Shown: positions 48,181 through 58,163 of the stretch, piece by piece
Layout: each line of letters starts with the position of its first letter
Position numbering within the stretch: position 1 is the stretch's first letter
From: Thiobacillus denitrificans ATCC 25259
GTDB lineage: Bacteria > Pseudomonadota > Gammaproteobacteria > Burkholderiales > Thiobacillaceae
Length of the DNA stretch: 64,000 nucleotides
NCBI RefSeq assembly: GCF_000012745.1
Contig: NC_007404.1
Coordinates: 2,480,001 to 2,544,000 of the forward strand
Direction of reading: 5' to 3'
Translations under genes and position numbers: made by a program
The notes under the pieces: model-generated
What the model saw: only the letters and a program-made list of their open reading frames with translations
What the model was told of the DNA's origin: nothing
The model's database searches: none

Positions 48181-48420
48181 ATGATAGAAGAAAACGAAAT
48201 CGCCGCCTGCGTGCGGCGGTCGCTCAACCGCTATTTCAAGGACCTCGACGGCGAAATCCCGAGCGAGATCTACGGCATGGTGGTGAGCGCGGTCGAAAAA
48301 CCGCTCCTGGCCTACATCCTCGACCGCGCCGAGGGCAACCAGACCCGCGCCGCCGAAATGCTCGGCATCAACCGCAATACGCTGCGCAAGAAAATGCGCG
48401 AACACGGCCTCTCTGACTGA
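48181..48420 (+). CDS. fis: Fis-family DNA-binding protein
   Basis: A 79 aa nucleoid protein. The helix-turn-helix is [20 protein letters not shown] at the C-terminus. It is shorter than E. coli Fis (98 aa) but this is the usual betaproteobacterial length. It starts 13 bases after dusB and is followed within eight bases by purH, so dusB, fis and purH are probably one transcript. Confidence 0.93.
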   Translation: MIEENEIAACVRRSLNRYFKDLDGEIPSEIYGMVVSAVEKPLLAYILDRAEGNQTRAAEMLGINRNTLRKKMREHGLSD

Positions 48421-48427
48421 CCCTTCC

Positions 48428-49987
48428 ATGACGATCAAACGTGCCCTGCTTTCCGTGTCGGATAAAACCGGCCTCGTCGATTTCGCCCGCGCGCTCGCCA
48501 CTGCCGGCGTCGAACTGCTGTCCACGGGCGGCACCGCCAAGACCCTGCGCGACGCCGGCCTCGCGGTCATCGACGTCAGCGAATACACCGGCTTTCCCGA
48601 AATGCTCGACGGGCGCGTCAAGACCCTGCACCCGAAGGTGCACGGCGGCATCCTCGCGCGCCGCGATCTCGACGACCATGTCGCGACGATGGACACGCAC
48701 AGCCTGGGCTACATCGACCTCGTGTGCGTGAATCTCTATCCCTTCGTCGCCACGGTTTCCAAGCCGCATACCCTCGACGACGCGATCGAGAACATCGACA
48801 TCGGCGGGCCGGCGATGGTGCGTTCGTCGGCGAAAAACTACCGCTTCGTCGCGATCGTCACCGACCCGGCCGACTACCCGGCGCTCGTCGTCGAAATGCA
48901 GGCCAACGCCGGCGCGCTGACCGACGCGACCCGCTTCACGCTCGCCAAGAAGGCCTTCAGCCACACCGCGGAATACGACGGCGCGATCAGCAACTACCTG
49001 ACGTCGCTCAACGACGCCAACGAGCGCGAGACCTTCGGCGAGAAACTGAACCTGCAGTTCACGCGCGCGCAGATCTGCCGCTACGGCGAGAACCCGCATC
49101 AGGCCGGCGCCTTCTACGTGGAATCCGACGCGCCGGCCGGCACGATCGCCACCGCGCGCCAGATCCAGGGCAAGGAGCTTTCCTACAACAACATTGCCGA
49201 CACCGACGCCGCGCTCGAGTGCATCAAGCAGTTCGACGCCGCGCCCGCCTGCGTCATCGTCAAGCACGCGAACCCGTGCGGCGTCGCGTACGGCACGAGC
49301 CTCATGGAAGCCTACGACCGCGCCTACGCGACCGACCCCGAATCCGCGTTCGGCGGCATCATCGCCTTCAACGGCCGGCTCGACGGCGCGACCGCCGCGG
49401 CGATCGTCGAACGCCAGTTCGTCGAGGTCATCATCGCCCCCGCAGTGAGCCCGGAAGCCTCGGCCGCGGTCGCCGCCAAGAAGAACGTGCGCCTGCTCGA
49501 ATGCGGCCAGTGGACAGGCAGCGTCGCCCAGCTCGACATGAAGCGCGTCGCCGGCGGCCTCCTGGTGCAGGATGCCGACGTTTTGCTCAACGCCGAGCTC
49601 AAGGTCGTCACCCAACGCGCCCCAACCGACAAGGAAATGGACGACCTCCTGTTCGCCTGGCGCGTCGCCAAGTTCGTCAAGTCGAACGCGATCGTCTACG
49701 CGAAGGACCGCATGACCATCGGCGTCGGCGCCGGCCAGATGAGCCGCGTCAACTCGGCGCGCATCGCCGCGATCAAGGCCGAGCACGCCGGGCTCGTCGT
49801 GCCAGGCTCGGTCATGGCGTCGGACGCCTTCTTCCCTTTCCGCGACGGCATCGACCAGGCCGCGGCGGCGGGCATCAAGGCCGTAATCCAGCCCGGCGGC
49901 TCGATGCGCGACGACGAGGTCATCGCCGCGGCGAACGAGCACGGTCTCGCGATGGTGTTCACCGGCACGCGGCATTTCCGTCACTAG
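48428..49987 (+). CDS. purH: Bifunctional AICAR formyltransferase/IMP cyclohydrolase
   Basis: A 519 aa enzyme catalysing the last two steps of IMP synthesis. The N-terminal MGS-like cyclohydrolase ([29 protein letters not shown]) and the C-terminal formyltransferase ([11 protein letters not shown], and [19 protein letters not shown]) are present. purD follows after 111 bases that contain the degenerate heptamer repeat. Confidence 0.97.
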   Translation: MTIKRALLSVSDKTGLVDFARALATAGVELLSTGGTAKTLRDAGLAVIDVSEYTGFPEMLDGRVKTLHPKVHGGILARRDLDDHVATMDTHSLGYIDLVCVNLYPFVATVSKPHTLDDAIENIDIGGPAMVRSSAKNYRFVAIVTDPADYPALVVEMQANAGALTDATRFTLAKKAFSHTAEYDGAISNYLTSLNDANERETFGEKLNLQFTRAQICRYGENPHQAGAFYVESDAPAGTIATARQIQGKELSYNNIADTDAALECIKQFDAAPACVIVKHANPCGVAYGTSLMEAYDRAYATDPESAFGGIIAFNGRLDGATAAAIVERQFVEVIIAPAVSPEASAAVAAKKNVRLLECGQWTGSVAQLDMKRVAGGLLVQDADVLLNAELKVVTQRAPTDKEMDDLLFAWRVAKFVKSNAIVYAKDRMTIGVGAGQMSRVNSARIAAIKAEHAGLVVPGSVMASDAFFPFRDGIDQAAAAGIKAVIQPGGSMRDDEVIAAANEHGLAMVFTGTRHFRH

Positions 49988-49992
49988 GAATC

Positions 49993-50064
49993 AGAGGTCA
50001 GGTTTCAGGGATCAGGGAATGCGCCCGAGGCCGCCATTTTCCGAATCCACTCCACCTGACCTCT
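49993..50064. repeat. 11-base inverted repeat with 50-base spacer between purH and purD
   Basis: AGAGGTCAGGT (49993-50003) and ACCTGACCTCT (50054-50064) are perfect complements. The flanking TTTCAGGGATCAGGG and the CCCCTGAATCCCGACCCCTGA stretch to 50097 add further imperfect complementarity built from the same CCCTGAC unit as 27281-27343. It could fold in RNA just before the purD start. Confidence 0.7.
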
Positions 50065-50098
50065 CCTTGACCCCTGAATCCCGACCCCTGACCCCTCT

Positions 50099-51376
50099 AT
50101 GAAAATCCTCGTCATCGGATCCGGCGGACGCGAACACGCACTCGCCTGGAAGCTCGCGCAATCGCCCAAAGTGTCGCGCGTCTTCGTCGCGCCCGGGAAC
50201 GGCGGGACGGCGCGTGAGGAAGGCGTCGTCAACGTGCCGATTTCAGCGACCGCCGAACTCCTCGACTTCGCGTCGCGCGAAGACATCGGACTGACCGTCG
50301 TCGGTCCCGAAGCGCCGCTCGCGGCGGGCGTCGTCGATGCCTTCCGCGCCGCCGGGCGGAAGATTTTCGGGCCGACCCAGGCCGCCGCCCAGCTCGAGTC
50401 GTCGAAGGATTTCGCCAAGCAGTTCATGGCGCGCCATCGCATTCCGACCGCGGCATTCGCGACCTTTAGCGACGCGGCCGCGGCGCACGTCTATATCGAC
50501 GCCCAGGGCGCGCCGATCGTCGTCAAGGCCGATGGCCTCGCCGCGGGTAAGGGGGTCGTCGTCGCAGCGACGGCCGACGAGGCGCACGCCGCGGTCGATG
50601 CCATGCTCGCCGGCAACAGCATGGGCGAAGCTGGCCATCGCGTCGTGATCGAGGAATGCCTCGTCGGCGAGGAAGCGAGCTTCATCGTTCTGGTCGACGG
50701 CGAGCACGTGCTGCCGCTCGCGTCGAGCCAGGACCACAAGCGCCTGCAGGACGGCGACCAGGGCCCCAACACGGGCGGCATGGGCGCCTACTCGCCCGCG
50801 CCCGTGGTCACGCCGCAGCTCCATGCGCGCATCATGCGCGAGGTCATCGTGCCGACCGTCGAGGGCATGGCGGCCGACGGCATCCGCTACACGGGCTTCC
50901 TCTACGCCGGCATCATGGTCGCGGCCGACGGCAGCCCGAAGGTGCTCGAATTCAACTGCCGCATGGGCGACCCGGAAACCCAGCCGATCATGATGCGCTT
51001 GAAGTCCGATCTCGTCGCATTGCTCGAGGCCGCCGTCACGGGTCGGCTCGATCAGGTCGACGCCGAGTGGGACCGCCGCACCGCGCTCGCCGTCGTGCTC
51101 GCCGCAGCCGGCTATCCCGACAGCCCGCAGAAGGGTGCGCCGCTCGCCGCCCTGCCCGACGCGGCCGAGGATCTGCGGATCTTCCACGCCGGCACCTCGG
51201 CGCAGGACGGCCGCACGGTCGTGAGCGGCGGCCGCGTCCTTGCCGTGACCGCGCTCGGCGACAGCGTGCGCATGGCGCAGAAGCGCGCCTACGACGCGGT
51301 CGCCGCGATCCACTTCGACGGCATGCAATTCCGTCGCGACATCGGCTGGCGCGCGCTCGACCGCAGCAAGAAGTGA
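50099..51376 (+). CDS. purD: Phosphoribosylamine-glycine ligase
   Basis: A 425 aa ATP-grasp enzyme of purine synthesis. MKILVIGSGGREHALAWKL at the start, SKDFAKQFMARHRIPTAAF, the ATP-binding KADGLAAGKGVVVA and the metal-binding EFNCRMGDPETQ are all standard. The ATG stands directly at the end of the heptamer-like repeat, with no clear Shine-Dalgarno motif of its own. Ten bases separate it from the next gene. Confidence 0.96.
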   Translation: MKILVIGSGGREHALAWKLAQSPKVSRVFVAPGNGGTAREEGVVNVPISATAELLDFASREDIGLTVVGPEAPLAAGVVDAFRAAGRKIFGPTQAAAQLESSKDFAKQFMARHRIPTAAFATFSDAAAAHVYIDAQGAPIVVKADGLAAGKGVVVAATADEAHAAVDAMLAGNSMGEAGHRVVIEECLVGEEASFIVLVDGEHVLPLASSQDHKRLQDGDQGPNTGGMGAYSPAPVVTPQLHARIMREVIVPTVEGMAADGIRYTGFLYAGIMVAADGSPKVLEFNCRMGDPETQPIMMRLKSDLVALLEAAVTGRLDQVDAEWDRRTALAVVLAAAGYPDSPQKGAPLAALPDAAEDLRIFHAGTSAQDGRTVVSGGRVLAVTALGDSVRMAQKRAYDAVAAIHFDGMQFRRDIGWRALDRSKK

Positions 51377-51386
51377 GTCCCCGGGC

Positions 51387-51953
51387 GTGAGCACCGCGGA
51401 AAGCCGGGAAGGGGCGCAGCCGGGTCTGCACGCCTACCTCAGGCGCGGCGGCGTGATCGCGTATCCGACCGAATCGTGCTACGGCCTCGGCTGCGATCCG
51501 CGCAACGCCGCGGCGCTGCGCCGGCTCATTCGCCTCAAGGGCCGCGACGCCGGCAAGGGCATGCTGCTGATCGCGGACCGCTACCGGCGCCTGCAGCCTT
51601 TCGTCGGCGCACTGAGCCCGACGGGCCGCGCGCGCATGCGCCGCAGCTGGCCGGGCCCGGTGACCTGGGTCGTCCCGGCGTCGCGCCGCTGTCCGCCCGA
51701 ACTGACCGGCGGGCGTACGACCGTCGCGGTCCGCGTGACCGCTCACCGGCCCGCCGCAGCGCTCTGCCGCAGCCTCGGCACCGCGCTGGTCTCGACGAGC
51801 GCCAACAAAAGCGGCCACACGCCTGCCAAAACTGCGGCGCAATGTCGCAGAATGTTCGGCGCGCGCGTGCGCGTCGTCGACGGACGCATCGGCACACGCC
51901 GCCGCCCGTCGACGCTCATCGACCTTGCCACCGGAAAAATCCTTCGAGCCTGA
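51387..51953 (+). CDS. tsaC: Sua5/YciO/YrdC-type threonylcarbamoyl-AMP synthase
   Basis: A 188 aa protein of the TsaC family for the t6A37 tRNA modification. [33 protein letters not shown] and [15 protein letters not shown] match the threonine- and ATP-binding patches. Starts with GTG at 51387. The stop shares one base with the hemF start (TGATG). A second Sua5 elsewhere cannot be excluded, so the symbol is by family only. Confidence 0.88.
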   Translation: MSTAESREGAQPGLHAYLRRGGVIAYPTESCYGLGCDPRNAAALRRLIRLKGRDAGKGMLLIADRYRRLQPFVGALSPTGRARMRRSWPGPVTWVVPASRRCPPELTGGRTTVAVRVTAHRPAAALCRSLGTALVSTSANKSGHTPAKTAAQCRRMFGARVRVVDGRIGTRRRPSTLIDLATGKILRA

Positions 51954-52864
51954 TGTCTGTCACCGCCTGCGATCCCTCCGCCGTCAAAACCTGGCTGCTC
52001 GACCTGCAGTCGCGCATCGTCGCCGCGCTCGAAGCCGCCGACGGCCTGCCCTTCCGTACCGATTCCTGGGATCGCCCGGAGGGCGGCGGCGGGATTTCGC
52101 GGCTGATCGAGGAAGGCAACGTGCTCGAGCGCGGCGGCGTCAATTTCTCGCACGTCACCGGCGTCCAGCTGCCGCCTTCGGCCAGCGCGCACCGCCCCGA
52201 ACTCGCCGGGCGCCGCTGGGAGGCAATGGGCGTCTCGCTGGTCTTGCACCCGCGCAACCCCTACGTGCCGACGGTCCACATGAACGTGCGCTGCTTCTCC
52301 GCGCTCAAGGACGGTGAAGCACCGGTATGGTGGTTCGGCGGCGGCATGGACCTGACCCCGTATTACGGCTTCGAACAGGATGCCCGCCACTTCCACCTCG
52401 CCTGCAAGAGCGCGCTCGATCCGTTCGGGCCCGGGCTGCATGCGCGCTTCAAGGACTGGTGCGACCGTTACTTCTTCCTCAAACATCGCAACGAGGCGCG
52501 CGGGGTGGGCGGCATCTTCTTCGACGACTTTTCCGAAGGCGGTTTCGATCACGCCTTCGCGATGACGCGGAGCGTCGGCGACGCCTTCATCGACGCCTAC
52601 CTGCCGATCCTGGAACGCCGCAAGGACATCGCCTACGGCGAGCGCGAACGCGATTTCCAGGCCTACCGCCGCGGCCGCTACGTCGAATTCAATCTCGTGC
52701 TCGACCGCGGCACCCTGTTCGGCCTGCAGTCGGGCGGGCGCACCGAGTCGATCCTGATGTCGCTGCCGCCGCTCGTGAAGTGGCGCTACGACTGGCAGCC
52801 CGCGCCCGGCACGCCCGAGGCCGAGCTTTACACCGCGTTCCTGCCGGCGTGCGACTGGGTCTGA
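51953..52864 (+). CDS. hemF: Oxygen-dependent coproporphyrinogen III oxidase
   Basis: A 303 aa enzyme converting coproporphyrinogen III to protoporphyrinogen IX with oxygen. Signatures: [52 protein letters not shown] and [19 protein letters not shown]. Together with hemJ at 15263 it supplies two successive steps of aerobic heme synthesis. It overlaps tsaC by one base and is followed after two bases by the GT51 gene. Confidence 0.96.
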   Translation: MSVTACDPSAVKTWLLDLQSRIVAALEAADGLPFRTDSWDRPEGGGGISRLIEEGNVLERGGVNFSHVTGVQLPPSASAHRPELAGRRWEAMGVSLVLHPRNPYVPTVHMNVRCFSALKDGEAPVWWFGGGMDLTPYYGFEQDARHFHLACKSALDPFGPGLHARFKDWCDRYFFLKHRNEARGVGGIFFDDFSEGGFDHAFAMTRSVGDAFIDAYLPILERRKDIAYGERERDFQAYRRGRYVEFNLVLDRGTLFGLQSGGRTESILMSLPPLVKWRYDWQPAPGTPEAELYTAFLPACDWV

Positions 52865-52866
52865 CG

Positions 52867-55800
52867 ATGCGCAAGATCCCGCGCCGCATTCTCGCCGCGC
52901 TCGGCATACTGCTCCTGCTGCTGCTCGTCGCCGCGCTCGTCGCCTACGAACTCGTGTCGTCGGCGGTCGAAGCGCGCTACCTCGTCAAGACGGCGCAGAA
53001 GATGACCTGGCGGGTCGAGCCGGGGCCGTCGGAACGCATCCGCTACCCGGGCGACGGTCCCTACGACGTGCGCCTCGGCTACAGCAAACTGCCGCAGTAC
53101 CTGCCGCGGCTCGAAGCCGCCGGCTGGCAGGTCGACGCCCAGGCCAAGATCAGCGTACAGATGGCGCGGGCGAAGGATCTCGGCCTCTTCCTGCCCTATC
53201 ACGAGAAGGATCAGGCTGGCCTGATGCTGCGCGACAGCGACGGCAAGCGACTCTATCAGGGCAAGCACCCGACGCGGGTGTACGCGCGCTTCGAGGACAT
53301 CCCGCCGATCCTCGTCAATGCGCTGCTGCACATCGAGAATCGCGAACTCTTGACCGAGCAGTTCCCGACCCGCAACCCGGCCGTCGAATGGGATCGCCTC
53401 GCCCAGGCCCTGCTCGAGAAAGGCATCAGCCTGATCGATCCGGGCCGCAACGTGCCGGGGGGCAGCACACTGCCCACACAGATCGAGAAGTATCGCCATT
53501 CCCCCGAGGGAATGACCTCGAGCATGGGCGAGAAACTGCGGCAGATGGGGACGGCGAGCGTGCGCGCCTACCTCGACGGGCCGAACACGCTGCCGATGCG
53601 CAAGAAGACGGTCATGGCCTACCTCAATACCGTCCCGCTCGCGGCGGCGCCGGGATTCGGCGAGGTCAGCGGGGTCGGCGACGGGCTCTGGGCGTGGTAC
53701 GGCCTCGACTTCGCCACGATCAATCGCACGCTCAAACAAGGCCCCGCGGCCAGGAACGGGCGCGCGAAAAAAAATGCCGCCACGGATGCCGCCTACGCGA
53801 GCGCGCTCAAGCACGTGCTCTCGCTCGTCGTCGCCGAACGGCGGCCCTCGTATTACCTCGCCGCCAACCGCAAGGCGCTTGACGCTGCGACCGACGATCA
53901 CCTCGAACTCCTCGTCGGCGCCGGCCTGATCCCGCGCCCGCTCGCCGAGCGCGCCAAGGCGGTCAAACTGCGCAGCACGCGCCAGCGGATCGACCCGCCC
54001 GCGCCGCGCTTCGTCGACCAGAAAGCGACCAACGCGCAACGCATCCGGGTCGCGCAACTGCTCGGCGAAGAACGGCTGTACGACCTCGACCGGCTCGATC
54101 TCACGGTCGACACGACGATCAACCAGCCGGCGCAGAAAGTCGTCAGCGGCTATCTGCAAAGCCTGGCGCGACCGAGCGCCGCGGCGGCCGCGGGTCTGAT
54201 GGGCCATCGCCTGCTGCGCCCGGAAAATCCGATCGAGAACGTGATCTACAGTTTCACGCTGTACGAAAAAGCGCCGACAGGAAACCTGCTGCGCATCCAG
54301 GCCGACAATCTCAACCAGCCCTTCGACATCAACAGCCAGGCGCGTCTCGACCTCGGCTCGACCGCCAAGCTGCGCACGCTCGTCACCTATCTCGAAATCG
54401 TCGCGCGGCTGCACGACGCTTACCGCTCGCTCGAGCGGCCGGCGCTCGTGGCCAAGGCGCGACCGCAGCGCGACGCCCTGTCGCAATGGGTCGCCGCGCG
54501 GCTGCTGGCCAATCGCGAGGAAGCGCTCGCGGTCACCCTCGATGCGGCGATGGCCCGCTCCTACTCCGCGTCGCCCGAGACCTTCTTCACCGGAGGCGGC
54601 CTGCACAACTTCGCCAACTTCGACCCCAAGGACAACAGCCGCGTGATGGATGTGTGGGAGGCGACGCGCAACTCGGTCAACCTCGTCTACATCCGCATCA
54701 TGCGCGACATCGTGCGGCACTACGCGAGCGCCTCGCCCGGCGCCGCCGCGCGCATCCTCGACGACGCCAGCAACCCGATGCGCAACACCTACCTGATGCG
54801 CTTCGTCGACCAGGAGGGGCGCGTCTTCATCAACCGCTTCTACCAGCGCCACAAGCGCCAGACCGCGGCCGAAATGGCCGACGACCTCTACGACCGCGTC
54901 GACGGCAACCCGCGCCGCTTCACCTCGGCCTTCCGCTACCTGAATCCGCAGGCGAACTTCGCCGCCTACGCCGCGGAACTGAAAAAGCAGCTGCCGGCCG
55001 CGACGATACCGAACGAGAAGACGCTCGAGGCGCTCTACGAAGCGCATGCGCCCGAAGCCTACAACCTCGCCGACCGCGGCTACGTCACGCAGATCCACCC
55101 GCTCGAGCTGTGGGTCGTGAAAACGCTGCGCAGCGCGCCGGCGACCGACCTCGAGGCCTTGTACGAACAAGGCGCGGCGGCGCGCCGCGAAGTCTACAAC
55201 TGGCTGTTCAAGACCAGCCGCAAGAACGCGCAGGACATCCGCATCCAGTCCCTGCTCGAAGTCGAAGCCTTCGACGGCCTGCTGAACGACTGGAAGCGTC
55301 TCGGCTACCCCTTCGACAACATCACGCCGTCGTACGCGACCGCGATCGGCAGTTCCGGCGACCGCCCCGCCGCGCTCGCCGAACTGATGGGCATTCTCCT
55401 CAACGACGGCGTGCGCGCCGGCAGCGTGAGCGTCACCGGCCTGCATTTCGCCGCCGACACGCCCTATGAGACCCGGCTGTCGCGCCGCGCGACCGCGCGC
55501 GAGCGGCTGCTGCCGGCCGAGGTCGCGCGCACCGTGCGCCGTGCATTGGCGCTCGTCGTCGAAGGCGGAACGGCGGCACGGCTCGCCGGCGCGCTCAAGA
55601 CAGCCGACGGCAAGCCGCTGACCATCGGCGGCAAGACCGGCACCGGCGACCACCGCTTCGAGCGTTTCGGCCGCGGCGGCGAACTGCTCGAATCACGCGT
55701 CGTCAACCGCACCGCCACCTTCGCCTTCTATCTCGGCGACCGTTATTTCGGCACGCTGACCGCGCTCGTTCCGGGCGAGCAGGCCGGGCAATTCGGCTTC

Positions 55801-56154
55801 ACCAGCTCGCTCACCGCGCAAATCCTCAAGAACCTGCTGCCGCAGCTGCAGCCCCATCTCTACCCGCTGGCGCCGGCGCCGAAGCAGGAAGCCGGGCCCC
55901 CGGCGGAAGCGCCGGCCGTGCCCGCTGCACCGGCGACGCCCGAAGCGCCTGCCCCCGCGCCGCTACCCGCGCCAGTGCCGGCCGAGCCCACCAAGCCGCG
56001 CGCGCCGGTGACGGAAAAACCGGACGGCGCGACGAGCCAAGCCGATCCGCCGGCCAAGGAACCGAAGGCCGAGGGTGGCTTCCCCGAGGACCTCGAACCG
56101 AGCGTCGTCGTCCCCGTCCCGGCCACGCCGGCGGCGCCGACGCCGGCGCCCTGA
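52867..56154 (+). CDS. Atypical class A penicillin-binding-like protein (GT51 and transpeptidase)
   Basis: A 1095 aa membrane-anchored protein. An N-terminal helix (ALGILLLLLLVAALVAYELV) is followed by a GT51-like transglycosylase region with the likely catalytic glutamate in HIENREL (residue 157) and GGSTLPTQIEKY in place of the usual GGSTITQQLAKN. The transpeptidase keeps all three motifs: STAK (about 498), SVN (about 603) and KTGT (923). A Pro/Ala-rich tail of about 120 residues closes the protein. It is much longer than PBP1a/1b. The second GT51 glutamate could not be placed with certainty. Peptidoglycan synthesis is the likely role; specialisation is unknown. Confidence 0.8.
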   Translation: MRKIPRRILAALGILLLLLLVAALVAYELVSSAVEARYLVKTAQKMTWRVEPGPSERIRYPGDGPYDVRLGYSKLPQYLPRLEAAGWQVDAQAKISVQMARAKDLGLFLPYHEKDQAGLMLRDSDGKRLYQGKHPTRVYARFEDIPPILVNALLHIENRELLTEQFPTRNPAVEWDRLAQALLEKGISLIDPGRNVPGGSTLPTQIEKYRHSPEGMTSSMGEKLRQMGTASVRAYLDGPNTLPMRKKTVMAYLNTVPLAAAPGFGEVSGVGDGLWAWYGLDFATINRTLKQGPAARNGRAKKNAATDAAYASALKHVLSLVVAERRPSYYLAANRKALDAATDDHLELLVGAGLIPRPLAERAKAVKLRSTRQRIDPPAPRFVDQKATNAQRIRVAQLLGEERLYDLDRLDLTVDTTINQPAQKVVSGYLQSLARPSAAAAAGLMGHRLLRPENPIENVIYSFTLYEKAPTGNLLRIQADNLNQPFDINSQARLDLGSTAKLRTLVTYLEIVARLHDAYRSLERPALVAKARPQRDALSQWVAARLLANREEALAVTLDAAMARSYSASPETFFTGGGLHNFANFDPKDNSRVMDVWEATRNSVNLVYIRIMRDIVRHYASASPGAAARILDDASNPMRNTYLMRFVDQEGRVFINRFYQRHKRQTAAEMADDLYDRVDGNPRRFTSAFRYLNPQANFAAYAAELKKQLPAATIPNEKTLEALYEAHAPEAYNLADRGYVTQIHPLELWVVKTLRSAPATDLEALYEQGAAARREVYNWLFKTSRKNAQDIRIQSLLEVEAFDGLLNDWKRLGYPFDNITPSYATAIGSSGDRPAALAELMGILLNDGVRAGSVSVTGLHFAADTPYETRLSRRATARERLLPAEVARTVRRALALVVEGGTAARLAGALKTADGKPLTIGGKTGTGDHRFERFGRGGELLESRVVNRTATFAFYLGDRYFGTLTALVPGEQAGQFGFTSSLTAQILKNLLPQLQPHLYPLAPAPKQEAGPPAEAPAVPAAPATPEAPAPAPLPAPVPAEPTKPRAPVTEKPDGATSQADPPAKEPKAEGGFPEDLEPSVVVPVPATPAAPTPAP

Positions 56155-56184
56155 CGGCGTTTGGCTTCATATGCGAATGGGAAT

Positions 56185-57432
56185 ATGCTGAAAGTCTCCG
56201 CAGCAGATCGCCTGATGAAAGACAACACCCATCCCCTCGTCCAACACCCCGCGCGCGACGCTGCCGAGGTCAGCATCCCGGCGCTGCGCGTCCTTTCGGA
56301 AATCACGACCAGCCTGTCGACCGACGCCAACGTCGAACAGCTGCTCGGACGATTCCTCTCGACGATGATCCGCCTTGCCGGCGCTCAGGGCGGGGCCGTG
56401 CGCGTGATCACCGACGACCGCACCCACCTGCGCCTGATCGCCTCGGTCGGCCTGCCACCCGACCTGGTCGAGCACGAGCACCTCGTCAGCGTCGACTGCG
56501 GGGTCTGCGGCAAGGCGGCGCGCGAGGTCTCGGTCAGCAGCTGGAACAACGTCGCGTACTGCAAGCGCCAGGCCAACGATCCCTACTTCAGCGGTACGTG
56601 CAGCACGGTCGTCGCCGTGCCGCTGATGCACAAGAACCAGGTCATGGGCGTCTACAACCTTTTCCTCGAAGAAGGCCACGTCGTCCCCGAGGACGTCCGC
56701 CTGCTGTTTCGCTCGATCAGCGAGCATCTCGGCATCGCGCTCGAGAATGCGCGGCTGACCCGCGAGAACATGCGCATTTCGCTCATGAACGAGCGGCAGA
56801 TGCTGGCCAACCAGATCCACGATTCGCTCGCGCAGACACTCGCCTACGCCAAGATGCGGCTGACCGTGCTGTCCGACGCGATGCGGCACGAGGACTACGC
56901 CAAGGCCAACCGCTTCCTCGGCGACGTCGAGGAGGCGGTCGACCTCGCCTACGCCGACCTGCGCGACCTCATCACCCAGTACCGCGATCGCATCAACCCG
57001 CGCGGGCTGGTGCCCGCGATCCAGGAGCTCGCCAAGGGCTTCCGCAAGAAGGCCAATGCCGATGTCGATTTCCTCAACCTGGTGCAGGACGTCACGCTGA
57101 CGCCCGACGAGGAAATCCAGGTCTTCCACATCATCCAGGAATCGCTCTACAACATCGCCAAGCACGCGCGGGCGCGCCACGTCGTCATCACCTTCGACCT
57201 CGAGAACGGGCAGTACATCGTCAACGTCGCCGACGACGGCGTCGGCGTGCAGAAGAAGCACGACGAGTCGTCGACCCTGGGCAAGAGCTTCGGCCTCACG
57301 ATCATGCGCGAACGCGCTGCGCGACTGAACGGCAAGCTCGTCGTCGAGTCGCGACCCGCCGGCGGCACGGTCGTGCGTCTGGTCTTTCCGCAGCGCGCCG
57401 CCTCCCACCAAAACAGCGAGCACGCCGCATGA
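56185..57432 (+). CDS. Soluble GAF-domain histidine kinase (NarX/DegS-type)
   Basis: A 415 aa kinase without membrane helices. Order: GAF domain (about 25-190), a dimerisation and phosphoacceptor region with His in NQIHDSLAQTLAYAKM (near residue 212), and an ATPase domain ending with GKSFGLTIMRERAARLNG. The GAF domain holds four cysteines in a C-x2-C-x17-C-x12-C arrangement (VDCGVCGKA, AYCKR, GTCST). I took ATG 56185; an in-frame TTG is at 56161. The response regulator overlaps by four bases. The cysteines could bind a metal or Fe-S cluster; that is inference. Confidence 0.88.
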   Translation: MLKVSAADRLMKDNTHPLVQHPARDAAEVSIPALRVLSEITTSLSTDANVEQLLGRFLSTMIRLAGAQGGAVRVITDDRTHLRLIASVGLPPDLVEHEHLVSVDCGVCGKAAREVSVSSWNNVAYCKRQANDPYFSGTCSTVVAVPLMHKNQVMGVYNLFLEEGHVVPEDVRLLFRSISEHLGIALENARLTRENMRISLMNERQMLANQIHDSLAQTLAYAKMRLTVLSDAMRHEDYAKANRFLGDVEEAVDLAYADLRDLITQYRDRINPRGLVPAIQELAKGFRKKANADVDFLNLVQDVTLTPDEEIQVFHIIQESLYNIAKHARARHVVITFDLENGQYIVNVADDGVGVQKKHDESSTLGKSFGLTIMRERAARLNGKLVVESRPAGGTVVRLVFPQRAASHQNSEHAA

Positions 57433-58094
57433 GCCTGACCCGCATCATCCTCGTCGACGATCACACGCTGTTCCGCAAGGGGCTCGCCGAGCTGCTCGAA
57501 CAGAGCGGCGAAATCGAGGTCACCGCCTTCACGGGCAACCCCGACGAGGTCGCGATGCTGCTTAAGGCCCATCGCCCCGACGTCCTCATCCTCGATCTCA
57601 ACATGCCCGGGACCGACGGCATCACGCTGATGCAACAGTTGCGCAACGCGGGCTTCGCGCTGCCGATCCTGATCCTGACGCTGTCGGAAACCGAAGACGA
57701 CCTCGCGCGCGCGCTACGCGCCGGCGCGAACGGCTATCTGCTGAAAAGCATGGAACCCGACGAGGTCGTCGACGCGATCCTGCGCGCGCAGCGCGGCGAG
57801 ACCGTCGTCGCGCCCGCGATGACCGCGAAGCTGGTCAAGCTCTACGACCAGAAGGGCCAGGACGCCGGTTCCCTGCTCGACGCGCTGACCCCGCGCGAAC
57901 GCGAGATCCTCTCGCATCTGTCACGCGGCGAGAGCAACAAGGCGATCGCGCGCACCCTCGACATCAGCCACGACACGGTCAAGCTGCACGTGCGCCACAT
58001 CCTCGCCAAGCTCAATCTGTCGTCGCGCGTCGAGGCCGCCGTATTCGCGGTCGAACACAAGGTCGCACCGGGCAGCCGCAGCGACGGCCGGTAA
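57429..58094 (+). CDS. NarL/FixJ-family response regulator
   Basis: A 221 aa two-domain regulator. The receiver has the acidic pair VDDH, the phospho-aspartate in LILDLNMPGTDG (near residue 55) and the lysine in YLLKSMEPD; the C-terminal LuxR-type helix-turn-helix is LTPREREILSHLSRGESNKAIAR through VKLHVRHILAKL. It is the cognate partner of the preceding kinase by overlap (ATGA). Its target genes are not evident; the ferritin-like gene follows 69 bases later. Confidence 0.94.
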   Translation: MSLTRIILVDDHTLFRKGLAELLEQSGEIEVTAFTGNPDEVAMLLKAHRPDVLILDLNMPGTDGITLMQQLRNAGFALPILILTLSETEDDLARALRAGANGYLLKSMEPDEVVDAILRAQRGETVVAPAMTAKLVKLYDQKGQDAGSLLDALTPREREILSHLSRGESNKAIARTLDISHDTVKLHVRHILAKLNLSSRVEAAVFAVEHKVAPGSRSDGR

Positions 58095-58163
58095 GCGTGC
58101 GCGCGGCCGTGCGCAAGCGCGGCCGGCCCCGAGATTCATCGCAGTCACAACAGGAGATACCGG

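Noticed and set aside
52828..55653. 941-codon minus-strand frame opposite the penicillin-binding-like gene
   Set aside because: Shadow of a gene with intact STAK, SVN and KTGT motifs; composition typical of antisense frames.
58095..58163. Promoter for the EncFtn-like gene
   Set aside because: No convincing -10/-35 pair seen; only the GGAG ribosome site is clear.
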